From contig NZ_FNON01000004.1 in assembly GCF_900107045.1 (NCBI RefSeq), positions 1 to 64,000 on the forward strand: a stretch of 64,000 bases of DNA. The letters run 5' to 3'. Position numbers and translations under genes: made by a program. The notes under the pieces are model-generated. The model was given only the letters and a program-made list of their open reading frames with translations, was not told where the DNA came from and did no database searches. This DNA is from Amycolatopsis xylanica. Its GTDB lineage: Bacteria > Actinomycetota > Actinomycetes > Mycobacteriales > Pseudonocardiaceae. Numbering within the stretch: the stretch's first letter is position 1; every line of letters begins with the position of its first letter. Of this stretch, positions 43,300 through 52,094 are shown one piece after another.

Positions 43300-44208
43300 T
43301 CACAAGGAAGAACGGTTGCACGGATCGGTGCCGGAGAAGGCGGCCAGCTTGGCGGGGTTCAGCATCCAGAGCACCTGATCGATCCCGTCTTCGGACGTGG
43401 TCACGGTCACCAGCGCCGACGTCGTGCCGTCCCGCTTGAGCAGCAGCCCGGTCTGACCGTTCGCTTCGACCCACGAGATGTCGGCGCCCGACCAGAAGTC
43501 GCTCCCCCAAGCGTGGATGACCTTCGCGAGCTTGATCGCGCCATGGATCGGCATCCGGGCGGCCCGCGCGGCACCGTTGCTGTCGGCGTAACTGACGACA
43601 TCCTCGGCGAACAGCCGCTCCAGGGCGGAGATGTCCCCCACCTGCGCGGCGGCGAGGAACGCGGTGAGCAGCCGCCGCTGCTCCGGCCCGCTCGACGGCG
43701 TCCGCCGCTCGGCACGCAGATGCTTGCGCGCCCGGCTCACCAGCTGCCGCGACGCCACCTCGCTGGCCTGCACGATCTCGGCGATCTGGCCGTACGGGTA
43801 GTCGAACGCCTCACGCAGCACGTACGCGGCCCGTTCGGTCGGCGAGAGCTTCTCCAGCAGGAGCAGCACGGCGAACTCGAGCCCGGCCGCTCGCTCGGCA
43901 CCCAGCTGCGGGTCCGCGGCGGTGTCGACGGGCTCGGGCAGCCACGGCCCGATGTAGGTCTCGCGCCGCTTCCGCGCGCTCCCGCTGACGTTGATGGCGA
44001 GCCGCGTGACGGCCGTCGCGAGGTAGGCGGCGGGGTTCTCGACCTTCGACCGGTCGCAGGTCTGCCAGCGCACCCAGACCTCCTGGACGAGGTCCTCGGC
44101 GTCGACCGCGCTGCCGAGCATCCGATAGGCGATCCCGAACAGGCGCCCGCGCACCTCGCCGAAGACGGCGGCCGCCTCTTCGAGGCCCGTGTCGGTCGTG
44201 GCACCCAT
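43300..44208 (-). CDS. ECF41-type extracytoplasmic function sigma factor (SigJ-like)
   Basis: A 302-aa sigma factor. Region 2 (RLFGIAYRMLGSAVDAEDLV) and region 4 (LSPTERAAYVLREAFDYPYG, then SRQLVSRARKHL) are clear, and the ECF41 hallmark YIGPWLPEPVD follows region 2. A C-terminal SnoaL-like domain carries the DGT and NPAKL (canonical NPDKL) segments near the end. In this group that domain acts as a fused, built-in anti-sigma-like controller. ATG 44208 follows GGTGGAG. It is divergent from a cupin gene with a palindromic promoter region between. Confidence 0.9.
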   Translation of the reverse strand: MGATTDTGLEEAAAVFGEVRGRLFGIAYRMLGSAVDAEDLVQEVWVRWQTCDRSKVENPAAYLATAVTRLAINVSGSARKRRETYIGPWLPEPVDTAADPQLGAERAAGLEFAVLLLLEKLSPTERAAYVLREAFDYPYGQIAEIVQASEVASRQLVSRARKHLRAERRTPSSGPEQRRLLTAFLAAAQVGDISALERLFAEDVVSYADSNGAARAARMPIHGAIKLAKVIHAWGSDFWSGADISWVEANGQTGLLLKRDGTTSALVTVTTSEDGIDQVLWMLNPAKLAAFSGTDPCNRSSL

Positions 44209-44280
44209 CACTCCACCAGCTTCCCCGCCATCGAAGTTCTCCGCTCGCTCACCACCTTGGACACCGTAGCGGGCGGATTC

Positions 44281-44319
44281 GTGACAGCGTGCTGTCACAG
44301 ATCGTCGTGCCACCTGGTC
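44281..44319. promoter_or_regulatory. Divergent ECF41-type promoter pair
   Basis: GTGACAGCGTGCTGTCAC (44281-44298) is an 18-bp perfect palindrome. Its right half gives TGTCACA (44293-44299), the -35 element known for ECF41 factors; 16 bp later comes GGTC where CGTC is expected. On the other strand TGTCACG is followed after 16 bp by TGTC. So each divergent gene has a matching -35 with a one-mismatch -10. Confidence 0.65.
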
Positions 44320-44349
44320 TACGGGTCAAACCCTACGGAAAGGGAGACC

Positions 44350-44772
44350 ATGACTCACCAGCTCGACAACCCAGGCGCGACAACACCACCTCCCATCATC
44401 GAGGTGATCGGCACCGTCGAAGGCGCGCCCCAGATCCCCGACGGCGCCGAGGCGATGACGATCCTCGTCACACTTCCGCCCGGCTCCGAGGGCGCGCCGC
44501 CGCACCGCCACTCCGGCCCGGCGTACGGCTACGTGCTCAAGGGCGAGATGATCTTCGAGCTGGAAGGCGAGCCGCAACGGGTGCTCAAGGCGGGTGACAC
44601 GTTCTGGGAGCCGGGCGGCGACGTCATCCACTACCAGGACGGCAACAACCTGGCCGACGCCGAGTCCGCCTTCGTGGTGACCATGTTCTGCGCGCCCGGC
44701 CAGCCGATGCTGACGCCGGTGAGCGCGGAGGAGCTCGACCAGCGGCGGGACCGCAGGGCGCCGCGGCCGTGA
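44350..44772 (+). CDS. Cupin domain protein
   Basis: A 140-aa small beta-barrel protein. The metal-binding cupin motifs are APPHRHSGPAYGYVLKGE (two His and a later acidic residue) and EPGGDVIHYQDGNNL. Small enzymes or cupins often lie next to ECF41 factors and are their target genes. ATG 44350 after AGGGAGA. It is under the palindromic promoter at 44281-44319. The reaction is unknown. Confidence 0.88.
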   Translation: MTHQLDNPGATTPPPIIEVIGTVEGAPQIPDGAEAMTILVTLPPGSEGAPPHRHSGPAYGYVLKGEMIFELEGEPQRVLKAGDTFWEPGGDVIHYQDGNNLADAESAFVVTMFCAPGQPMLTPVSAEELDQRRDRRAPRP

Positions 44773-44898
44773 CCCGGTGGACGGGACCGCCGGGGCGGTC
44801 CCGTCCCCGTCACCTCGCGTTAACGAGGCTGCCTTCTGCGCGCCATGAGCGTGGCAGGTACGGTCCGCGTGATCTGCCAGCGGCGAGGAAGGAACCTC

Positions 44899-45519
44899 AT
44901 GCGTTTGCGGCTGCAGCCCCGGAACACGAAGTTCTTCGACATGTTCACCGAGGCCAGCACCAATATCAGTGCCTGTGTCGGGGTGCTCGGCGAATACGTC
45001 GCCGCGCCGCCGGAGCGGCACCAGGAGCTGGCCCAGCGGATGCACGACGTCGAGCACGACGCCGACCAGATCACGCACACCATCTTCGAAGAGCTCAACC
45101 GCTCGTTCATCACGCCGTTCGACCGTGAGGACATCTACCGCCTCGCCGGCCGCCTGGACGACGTCGTCGACTACATCGACGCCGCCGTCGACCTCGCCAC
45201 GCTCTACCAGCTCGGCGACCTGCCCGAGGGCGTGCACGCCCAGGTCCGGCTGCTCGCCCAGTGCGCCGAGCTGACCGTCGAAGCGATGCCCAAACTGGCC
45301 AAACCGGGCACCCTGCACGACTACTGGGTCCAGGTCAACGAGCTGGAGAACCAGGCGGACCAGGTCTACCGGCGGCTGCTGTCCTGGCTGTTCAGCGGCG
45401 AGCTGGACACGCTGACCGTGCTCAAGCTCAAGGAGGTCGTCGACCAGCTGGAGTCGGCCGCCGACGCGTTCGAGCACGTCGCCGACGTGATCCACACGAT
45501 CGCGGTCAAGGAATCCTGA
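44899..45519 (+). CDS. DUF47 / PhoU-like protein, PiT accessory
   Basis: A 206-aa helical protein of the DUF47 family, related to PhoU. Signature: NTKFFDMFTEASTNISACV, QRMHDVEHDADQITH, and DREDIYRLAGRLDDVVDYID. These acidic helices bind metal ions. ATG 44899 follows GAGGAAGGA; an earlier frame start at 44845 is less likely. It lies 3 bp before the PiT gene and is known to modulate PiT transport. Confidence 0.93.
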   Translation: MRLRLQPRNTKFFDMFTEASTNISACVGVLGEYVAAPPERHQELAQRMHDVEHDADQITHTIFEELNRSFITPFDREDIYRLAGRLDDVVDYIDAAVDLATLYQLGDLPEGVHAQVRLLAQCAELTVEAMPKLAKPGTLHDYWVQVNELENQADQVYRRLLSWLFSGELDTLTVLKLKEVVDQLESAADAFEHVADVIHTIAVKES

Positions 45520-45522
45520 CCC

Positions 45523-46512
45523 ATGGTCTCAGCTGGCCTGGTGCTCCTGGTCGTACTCGCGCTGACGTTCGACTTCACCAACGGCTTCCACGACGCCGCC
45601 AACGCGATCGCCTCGGCCGTCTCGACGAAGGCGCTGTCCCTGCGCGGCGCGCTGCTGCTGGCGGGGGTGATGAACCTGCTGGGCGCGCTGGCGGGCACCG
45701 GCGTCGCGGTCACCGTCGCCAAGGGCGTGATCGCCACCCCGTCGGCCGCCGACGGCCTGACGGTGATCATCGCGGCCGTCATCGGCGCGATCACCTGGAA
45801 CCTCATCACCTGGTACTTCGGCCTGCCCTCGTCCTCCTCGCACGCCCTGATCGGCGGCCTGGTCGGCGCGGCGCTGGCCTCGGCGACCACCGTGCAGTGG
45901 CAGGGCGTGCTCACCAAGGTGCTGCTGCCGATGGTGATCTCACCGGCGGTCGGGCTGCTGCTCGGCTACTTCCTGATGACCGCGATGCTGTGGCTGCTCA
46001 AATCGGCCGACGCGCACAAGGCCAACCGCGGCATGCGGCGGGCCCAGATCTTCTCGTCGGCGAGCCTCGCGTTCGGCCACGGGCTGCAGGACGCGCAGAA
46101 GAGCATGGGCATCATCGTGCTCGGCCTGGTGATCACCGGCCACCAGACCGACTTCTCGGTCCCGTTCTGGGTGATCCTGTCCTGCGCACTCGCCCTCGCG
46201 CTCGGCACGTCAGCCGGCGGCCTGCGGATCATGCGCACGCTCGGCAGGCGCATCTTCCCCCTGACTCCCCCGCACGGCTTCGCCGCCGAGGTGTCCGGAG
46301 CGTCGGTGCTGTACTTCACCGCGTTCGTGTTCGCCGCGCCGATCTCCACCACGCACGTGATCACCTCGGCGATCATGGGCGTCGGCGCGACCCGGCGCCG
46401 CTCGGCTGTCCGCTGGGCGGTCGCGGGCAACATCGTCACCGCGTGGGTGCTCACCCTCCCGGCCGCGGCGACCGTGGCGGCCCTCGTCTACTCGCTCACG
46501 CGCCTCTTCTGA
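45523..46512 (+). CDS. pit: Low-affinity inorganic phosphate transporter (PiT family)
   Basis: A 329-aa membrane protein with about ten helices. The duplicated PiT signatures are visible: FDFTNGFHDAANAIASAVST at the N-terminus and PISTTHVITSAIMGVGATRR near the C-terminus, with GLPSSSSHALIGGLVG in the middle. It carries metal-phosphate in exchange for protons. It forms an operon with the DUF47 gene. A long palindrome (46525-46578) begins 13 bp after its stop. Confidence 0.94.
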   Translation: MVSAGLVLLVVLALTFDFTNGFHDAANAIASAVSTKALSLRGALLLAGVMNLLGALAGTGVAVTVAKGVIATPSAADGLTVIIAAVIGAITWNLITWYFGLPSSSSHALIGGLVGAALASATTVQWQGVLTKVLLPMVISPAVGLLLGYFLMTAMLWLLKSADAHKANRGMRRAQIFSSASLAFGHGLQDAQKSMGIIVLGLVITGHQTDFSVPFWVILSCALALALGTSAGGLRIMRTLGRRIFPLTPPHGFAAEVSGASVLYFTAFVFAAPISTTHVITSAIMGVGATRRRSAVRWAVAGNIVTAWVLTLPAAATVAALVYSLTRLF

Positions 46513-46524
46513 GGCCAGGCCCCT

Positions 46525-46578
46525 GGGGGTCGTGAGTGTTCCCGACGGTTAGAACCGGCCGCAACACTCACGACCCCC
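46525..46578. repeat. GTCGTGAGTG long palindrome, copy 4
   Basis: A 54-bp palindrome with GGGGGTCGTGAGTGTT and its inverse at the ends and ACGGTT-aga-ACCGG at the centre (one mismatch in the arm). It starts 13 bp after the PiT stop and is the likely terminator there. Confidence 0.82.
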
Positions 46579-46620
46579 TTGGCCCGCACGCGCAGCGAGG
46601 GCGCCCCGACCTTCCGAGCA

Positions 46621-46672
46621 TTACAAGGGCGGCCCTTGTCACGCTTAGGGTGACAAGAGCCGCCCTTGTAAC
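46621..46672. repeat. Two inverted ACAAGGGC palindromes
   Basis: Units at 46621-46642 (core ACAAGGGCGGCCCTTGT) and 46649-46672 (core ACAAGAGCCGCCCTTGT) are inverted to each other, so they can fold either as two small hairpins or as one long one. They lie about 100 bp after the stop of the hypothetical gene that ends at 46769 (minus). Confidence 0.8.
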
Positions 46673-46768
46673 GTGCGACCGTCGACGATCCGCACGGTCT
46701 CCCCGGCGGCGGCCGCGTCCAATACCCCCATTGCCGCAGTATCACGACCACGGGAATGGGGCCGCGAC

Positions 46769-47281
46769 CTATTTGCGTGCGAGCCATTCTTCCAGTGTTC
46801 GCAGGTGGTCGACGGGGAACGGCTCGCTTTGCCAGTTACGGGCGAGCCTCTCCTCTCCCACTTGGTCGAGGAGCGCGCGCAGCGGCGTGACGAAGGCGGA
46901 CACCACCGTGCGGACCGGCATGTCGATGGTCAGGAGCGGCCGCCCCTGTTCGTCGGGAAGCTGCTCGTGGAGATCGGGGAAGACCAGTACCCGGACTCTG
47001 GCGAATCCGTCGTCGGCGGTGATCACCCAGCGGAATTCGGACGGCTCCGACCACCAGCGGAAACGGGCATGAGGCTCGCCTCGGGTGAGTGCCACGAATC
47101 CCCTGAGCATGTCATCCAGCGGCGGCAGCATGTCCGACGCCCAGATCTCCAGGGGATCTGGGCCACCGTGATCAACAAGGAAAATGAGACATCCGCACTG
47201 CTGCCAGTTCACGCCGACCGCGAAGGTCGGTTCAGGCTGGGAAGGTGCGGGCTGGTTCTGCTCGGGGCGCCTAGACGGCAT
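46769..47281 (-). CDS. Hypothetical protein
   Basis: A 170-aa protein with no signal peptide. It has alternating strands and helices and several Trp/Phe-rich patches (FRWWSEPSEFRWVITADD, VRVLVFPDLHEQLPDEQG). Proteins of this kind (small, Trp-rich, in actinomycetes) have no assigned function. AGAAAGGG precedes the ATG. Confidence 0.62.
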   Translation of the reverse strand: MPSRRPEQNQPAPSQPEPTFAVGVNWQQCGCLIFLVDHGGPDPLEIWASDMLPPLDDMLRGFVALTRGEPHARFRWWSEPSEFRWVITADDGFARVRVLVFPDLHEQLPDEQGRPLLTIDMPVRTVVSAFVTPLRALLDQVGEERLARNWQSEPFPVDHLRTLEEWLARK

Positions 47282-47326
47282 GGCCCTTTCTGGTTGTCAT
47301 GACCACATCATCGCACAAGTCGAGTC

Positions 47327-47968
47327 TCAGGTGAGCTGGGCGACCCACAGGTCGCCCAGCCACCGGGCATACCGCTCATCGGTCCACCCGCGCAGCCGGA
47401 CGAGACCGTGCCAGAGCGACCCGTCGGTCGTCGTCCACAACACGTCACGACACTCCACTTCGGACACTCCGAGCCGCCCGGTCGCCTGGGCGGCTTCGGC
47501 GTGCGCGGCCATGCTTTCCAAGCGCTGGCGGTCTATCTCGGCCAGCATGTCGGCCGCGGCCTGGTCGGTCGCGGCCGCGTCTTCGACGGCGCGGCGCAAA
47601 GCGGTGGTGCGGCGCATCAGGCCGGTGTTGACCACCGCGAGCTTGCGCAGCCGGGTCGGGAGGTCGGGCTCGTCGAACACCTCGCGGAGTTCGGGGCGGT
47701 CGAGGAGCTGGATGTCGCAGTCGTCGCCGACGACGGTCACGTCCCAGGCCCGGTGCAGCAAGGCGGGCTTGTTCTTGAAGGCCGCGTAGACGGTCTCGAC
47801 GGCCACGCCTGCCGACGCGGCGATGTCCGCGAGGGTCGTGCGGCCGTAGCCGCGCTCGGCGAAGAGCTCACAGGCCGCGCGCACGATCCGGCGGCGGTTT
47901 TCGAGCGCCTGCTGCTGGCGGCGCGTCGAGTCGTAGCGCCGCTTGACTCCTCCGGTCACCTGGCTCAT
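47327..47968 (-). CDS. TetR family transcriptional regulator
   Basis: A 213-aa TetR protein. The helix-turn-helix reads RRIVRAACELFAERGYGRTT and LADIAASAGVAVETVYAAFK, about residues 23-65. It is divergent from a SnoaL-like gene with a 42-bp spacer that has a palindrome at 47985-47997. Start ATG 47968. Confidence 0.88.
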   Translation of the reverse strand: MSQVTGGVKRRYDSTRRQQQALENRRRIVRAACELFAERGYGRTTLADIAASAGVAVETVYAAFKNKPALLHRAWDVTVVGDDCDIQLLDRPELREVFDEPDLPTRLRKLAVVNTGLMRRTTALRRAVEDAAATDQAAADMLAEIDRQRLESMAAHAEAAQATGRLGVSEVECRDVLWTTTDGSLWHGLVRLRGWTDERYARWLGDLWVAQLT

Positions 47969-47984
47969 GCTAGCCGAATTCACC

Positions 47985-47997
47985 ACAGTTCGACTGT
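47985..47997. promoter_or_regulatory. TetR operator palindrome
   Basis: ACAGT-TCG-ACTGT is a perfect 5-bp dyad with a 3-bp centre in the 42-bp divergent spacer between the TetR gene and the SnoaL-like gene. Because the space is so small, one repressor bound here could block both genes. Confidence 0.6.
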
Positions 47998-48010
47998 ATC
48001 GGAGTTGGCC

Positions 48011-48430
48011 ATGACGGATGAGCGCGAAGCGTTTCTGGCCGAGATCCTGCCGAAGCAGATCGCCGCCGAGCAGGCGATCCACAACGGCGACGTCGAGCCG
48101 CGGCTGAAACTCTGGTCGGAGCGGGACCCGGTGAGCCTGTTCGGCGCGGCCGTCGCCGTGCGCACCGGAAGGGAGGACCTCGACCGGACTTTCCGCTGGG
48201 TCGCGTCCCGGTTCTCGGACTCGACCGACTACCGGTTCGAGCTGCTGGCCGCCGAGGCGAGCGGCGACCTCGCTTACACGATCGGCTTCGAGCACAACAC
48301 GGTGTCGGTCAACGGCGTCCCCACGACCTACACCCTGCGCGCCACCCACGTCTACCGACGCGAAAACGGCGAGTGGAAGATCATCCACCGCCACGGCGAC
48401 GCCATCCCCAAAGACCAAGACGGGTCGTGA
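48011..48430 (+). CDS. SnoaL-like (NTF2 fold) protein
   Basis: A 139-aa protein with an NTF2/SnoaL-like cone fold: helix (ILPKQIAAEQAIHNGDVEPR), strand motif FGAAVAVRTGREDLDR, and the final VYRRENGEWKIIHRHGDAI, typical of ketosteroid-isomerase-like proteins. It is probably controlled by the divergent TetR. Its TGA lies in the arm of the palindrome at 48423-48471. Confidence 0.8.
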   Translation: MTDEREAFLAEILPKQIAAEQAIHNGDVEPRLKLWSERDPVSLFGAAVAVRTGREDLDRTFRWVASRFSDSTDYRFELLAAEASGDLAYTIGFEHNTVSVNGVPTTYTLRATHVYRRENGEWKIIHRHGDAIPKDQDGS

Positions 48431-48471
48431 GTGGTACGGCCGGTTAGAACCGGCCGTACCACTCACGAGCC
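48423..48471. repeat. GTCGTGAGTG long palindrome, copy 5
   Basis: A 49-bp palindrome with GGCCGGTT-aga-ACCGGCC at its centre. The stop of the SnoaL-like gene (48428-48430) lies in its left arm and the stop of the convergent carboxypeptidase (48476-48474) comes 2 bp after its right arm. Confidence 0.85.
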
Positions 48472-48473
48472 TT

Positions 48474-49799
48474 TTACTGCTGGTACGGGGCCGCCGCCGC
48501 CTTGGCCGCGGTGATGAAGGCGCCCTTGTTCTTCGGCCAGAAGGTGCTGTCGACGCAGGTGTACTTCGGCAGGAAGCCGCCGCAGGTGCCGCTCGAGCCG
48601 CCGACCTCGAACGTCACGCTGAACACGCCGAGCGCGCCGTAGGTGAAGTCGTCGGTGGTGCCGCTCGTGTCGTAGCCGACGGTCTCCTCGTTGGTGCCGA
48701 CCAGGTACCCGTTCGACGCGGCCATCTTCGCGCCGAGCTTGCGGTACTGGGCGTCGTTCGGCGAGGTGGCCTGGGTGAAGCCCCACGGGATGATGATGTC
48801 GTTGCCGTAGCTGTGCAACGTGATCATCGTGCCCTTGGCGGTCACCGGCGCCGGGTCGTTGTTGCCGGGGCCGCGCTGGGCCGGGTAGATCGCACGGAAC
48901 AGGCCCTCGAGCGCCTTGGTCTCCGGCTCGGAGGCCGCGCCGGTGCCCTGGTAGGTCTCGGTGCACGGGGAGTTCGAGTCGCCGCCCCACTTGAAGCTGG
49001 AGTTGCGGTTCAGGTCGACGCCGATGCTGGTGCCGCTGCACCCCCGGCTGTTGTTGGCGTTCTTGCGCTGCAGCTTCGGCGAGTTGCCGCCCGAGGCGAC
49101 GATGTCGACGCCGTCCGGGTTCGCGACCGGGACGACCCAGACCTCCGTGGTGTCCAAAATGGACTTGGCGGTGGCGTCGGTGGCGTAGCCGTCGGCGAGA
49201 TAGTCGATCCAGCGCCAGGCGAGTTCCCCGGTGGACAGCTCACGCGCGTGGATCTGCGCCATCAGCAACGCCTTGGGCTTGGGCGAGGTCTTGGACAGCG
49301 TGCAGTCGCCCGCCTGCTTCTTGGTCAGGCAGATGGCCTGGATGTCGTGCCCGCCCTGGCCTTTCGTCTTCTTCCACGACTGGCCGATGGTGTACTTGGT
49401 GGCCAGGTCCGGGTGCGCCGAGACGACCTGCGAGAGGTGCGCCTCCTGCGCGGTCACCGTCCGGTAGCCGCCGTAGAACGTGTCCGCGGCGAGTGAATTC
49501 GGTGTCGCCGCGGGCAGCTCCTTGTAGACCGTGTCGTGGAACTTCGGCTGGTAGCCGAGTGAGCGCAGCTTCGCGGCGACGGTCTTGTCGCCGACCACGT
49601 AGGCGGTGCCGTCACCGGATTCGCCCATGTCGAACCCGGCGTTCGCCAGCGCCTTGACCTGCGCGCTGGTGGCCGACACCTGCCAGAAGACAGGCGCGCC
49701 CGCGGCGTCGGGTTGCGCCGTCGCGGTGCCGGTGAGCAGACCGGTCAGCACCACGCCGGTGGCGGCGAGTGCGATCCGGTGCAAGGACCTTGACTTCAT
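48474..49799 (-). CDS. Secreted zinc carboxypeptidase (M14 family)
   Basis: A 441-aa secreted metallocarboxypeptidase of the carboxypeptidase T type. After the signal peptide and pro-region (to about residue 100) comes the M14 domain: zinc ligands His184 and Glu187 in QIHARELSTG, His329 in TLHSYG, substrate Arg265 in VDLNRN, and catalytic Glu398 in VTFEVGG. The ATG at 49799 has GAGGAG upstream. It removes C-terminal residues from peptides outside the cell. Confidence 0.93.
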   Translation of the reverse strand: MKSRSLHRIALAATGVVLTGLLTGTATAQPDAAGAPVFWQVSATSAQVKALANAGFDMGESGDGTAYVVGDKTVAAKLRSLGYQPKFHDTVYKELPAATPNSLAADTFYGGYRTVTAQEAHLSQVVSAHPDLATKYTIGQSWKKTKGQGGHDIQAICLTKKQAGDCTLSKTSPKPKALLMAQIHARELSTGELAWRWIDYLADGYATDATAKSILDTTEVWVVPVANPDGVDIVASGGNSPKLQRKNANNSRGCSGTSIGVDLNRNSSFKWGGDSNSPCTETYQGTGAASEPETKALEGLFRAIYPAQRGPGNNDPAPVTAKGTMITLHSYGNDIIIPWGFTQATSPNDAQYRKLGAKMAASNGYLVGTNEETVGYDTSGTTDDFTYGALGVFSVTFEVGGSSGTCGGFLPKYTCVDSTFWPKNKGAFITAAKAAAAPYQQ

Positions 49800-49943
49800 C
49801 GGGACTCCTCATGGCTGCACGGGAGAGACGATCAGCACGGCCGCAAGCTCACGGTCACCGTACTGGCACGCACAGTGTGTCGCTACCGGCCGAAGCAGCC
49901 ATACCCTCGAAAGTCGGGAACCGTGATCCACCCGGATGACGCC

Positions 49944-52094
49944 TCACAGCAGTTTGTCCTGGGTGATCGGCAGCGACCGGATCCGGCGGCCGGTCGCGTG
50001 GTAGACGGCGTTGCCGATGGCCGCGGGCACCCCGGTGATCGGCGTCTCGCCGAAACCCTTGGCGCCCAAGGCCTGGCTGACCGGGTCCGGCCGATCGACG
50101 AACAGCGTCTCGATCTCCGGGACGTCCGCGCTCACCGGCACGAGGTAGGTGGAGAGGTTCGCGTTGGCGATCCTGGCCGTCCCGCGGTCGATCACCGTGT
50201 GCTCCATCAGCGCGAAGCCGATGCCCCAGGTCACCCCGCCGATCACCTGCCCGCGCGCGGTGCGCCGGTTCATCACCCGGCCTGGATCGTGCGCGGTGAC
50301 CGCCCGCGTGACCCGCACCCTGCCGACCCGCGGATCGACCTTGACCTCGATGAACACCACGCCGGTGGTGTAGCCGTCGGCGTTCAGGCTCGACCCGGCG
50401 CCTTCGACCGGCTTGCCGTGCCGCGCCATGATCGCCCGATAGCTCTCCCGACGGCCACCCGCCCAGAGATAACCGTGCTCGGCTTTCACCTGCTCCGGCG
50501 GCCTGCCGTGCAACGGTGACCGCGCGTCCGCGACGGCCAGCCGGATCACGGCGTCGCGCACCGACGCCGCGGCACGGTCGACGGCGCCGCTGAGGCTGTT
50601 CACGGTCGCCGAGGCCGCCGAAAGCCCGGCCGCCGGGAAGTCGGTGTCGCCGAGTTCGAAGGTCACCGTGTCGACCGGCGTGCCCAGCGCCTGGGCCACC
50701 ACCTGGGTCATCACCGTGTACGTCCCGGTGCCGATGTCCTGCGTGCCCGACCTGGCGAGCACCCGCCCGTCGGTGCCCATCACGACCGACGCCGACGACG
50801 GAAACCCATGGTACGTATGGGCTTCGGTCGCCATTCCCCAGCCGACGAACTCGTGCCCTTCCCGCGTCGAACCGGGCTTGGGGTTGCGGCGCGACCAGCC
50901 GAAGGCGTCGGACGCCAGCCGGTAGCACTCGCGCAGGTGCTTGCTGCTGAACTTCGCGCCGGTGCCGGGATCGACCTCGGTGTAGTTGCGCAGGCGGAGC
51001 TCGAGCGGGTCCATGCCGAGCGCGTAGCTCAGCTCGTCCAGCGCGGTCTCCAGCCCGAAATGCGAGGTCGTCTCCGGCGAGCGCTGGAAACTCGGGGTCG
51101 CGACGTCGAGTTTGACGCCTTGCTGCCGCACATGGAGATTCGGGCAGGCGTAAAGCAACCGCGAGGATTCGCTTTCGTTGAACAGGGTGTCACTGCTGCG
51201 CGAGGTCTGCTGCGTGCTGATGTTCACCAGTGCGGTGAGGGTGCCGTCCCGCTTGGCGCCGAGCGTCACCTGCTGCCGGAACTGCGCGCGGTGCCCGGTC
51301 GAGTAGTACATCTGCGCGCGCGTGAGCACGAGCTTGACCGGTTTGCCGAGCGCACGCGCGACGGCGGCGGTGAGCAGGGTGTGCGCCCAGACCGGCCCTT
51401 TCGCGCCGAAACCACCGCCGAGATACGGCGTCAGCACGCGGATGTCCGACGCCGGGACGCCGAGCGACTGCGCCAGCACGAGCCGCGTGAAACTGATGCC
51501 CTGCGCCGATTCGTGCACGGTCAGCTTGCCGCCGTCCCACCGCGCCACCGTCACCGGCGGCTCGATCGGATTGTGGTGATGCGTCGGGCTCGAGTAGGAC
51601 GCGTCCACCTTCACCTCGGCCTGCGCGAGCCCGGCCGCCGGGTCGCCGCGGACGATGTCGTTCTCGCCGTCCGGCAGATACACCTGGTCGAGCGCGTCCT
51701 CGAGCACACCCACGGGCTTCTCGCCGGCATACTTGACGTCGACCAGCGTCGCGGCGTCCTGGGCCTGTTCGAGCGTCGTGGCCACGACATACGCGACCGG
51801 CTGTCCATTGTGGTGGATCTCGGCGTCCTGCAGCGGGATGAAACCCTTGACATAAGGAAAACTCGTCAGCTTCAGCCGCGGCATCGTCGTGTGCGTGAAC
51901 ACCGCCACGACACCGGGCGCGGCCGACGCCGCCCGCGTGTCGATGCCGGTGACCCGGCCCCGCGCGATGGTGCTCAGTACCAGAAAGCCATGCAACACAC
52001 CGGGTATCACGGTGTCGGCGGCGTACTTGGCACCACCGGTCACCTTCGCGTGGCCGTCGACCCGCTCGACCGGCAGGCCCACCACCTGGCTCAT
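49944..52094 (-). CDS. Aldehyde oxidoreductase molybdenum-binding subunit (PaoC/YagR-like)
   Basis: A 716-aa large subunit of a xanthine-oxidase family enzyme with molybdopterin cytosine dinucleotide. The Mo-cofactor binding stretches are LGGGFGAKGPVWAHTLLTAA and VGWGMATEAHTYHGFPS, and the essential Glu is in ALGAKGFGETPITGVPAA. The N-terminus starts with the domain pattern VVGLPVERVDGHAKVTGGAK. ATG 52094 overlaps the stop of the FAD subunit gene. With the two small subunits it would oxidise aldehydes. Confidence 0.92.
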   Translation of the reverse strand: MSQVVGLPVERVDGHAKVTGGAKYAADTVIPGVLHGFLVLSTIARGRVTGIDTRAASAAPGVVAVFTHTTMPRLKLTSFPYVKGFIPLQDAEIHHNGQPVAYVVATTLEQAQDAATLVDVKYAGEKPVGVLEDALDQVYLPDGENDIVRGDPAAGLAQAEVKVDASYSSPTHHHNPIEPPVTVARWDGGKLTVHESAQGISFTRLVLAQSLGVPASDIRVLTPYLGGGFGAKGPVWAHTLLTAAVARALGKPVKLVLTRAQMYYSTGHRAQFRQQVTLGAKRDGTLTALVNISTQQTSRSSDTLFNESESSRLLYACPNLHVRQQGVKLDVATPSFQRSPETTSHFGLETALDELSYALGMDPLELRLRNYTEVDPGTGAKFSSKHLRECYRLASDAFGWSRRNPKPGSTREGHEFVGWGMATEAHTYHGFPSSASVVMGTDGRVLARSGTQDIGTGTYTVMTQVVAQALGTPVDTVTFELGDTDFPAAGLSAASATVNSLSGAVDRAAASVRDAVIRLAVADARSPLHGRPPEQVKAEHGYLWAGGRRESYRAIMARHGKPVEGAGSSLNADGYTTGVVFIEVKVDPRVGRVRVTRAVTAHDPGRVMNRRTARGQVIGGVTWGIGFALMEHTVIDRGTARIANANLSTYLVPVSADVPEIETLFVDRPDPVSQALGAKGFGETPITGVPAAIGNAVYHATGRRIRSLPITQDKLL

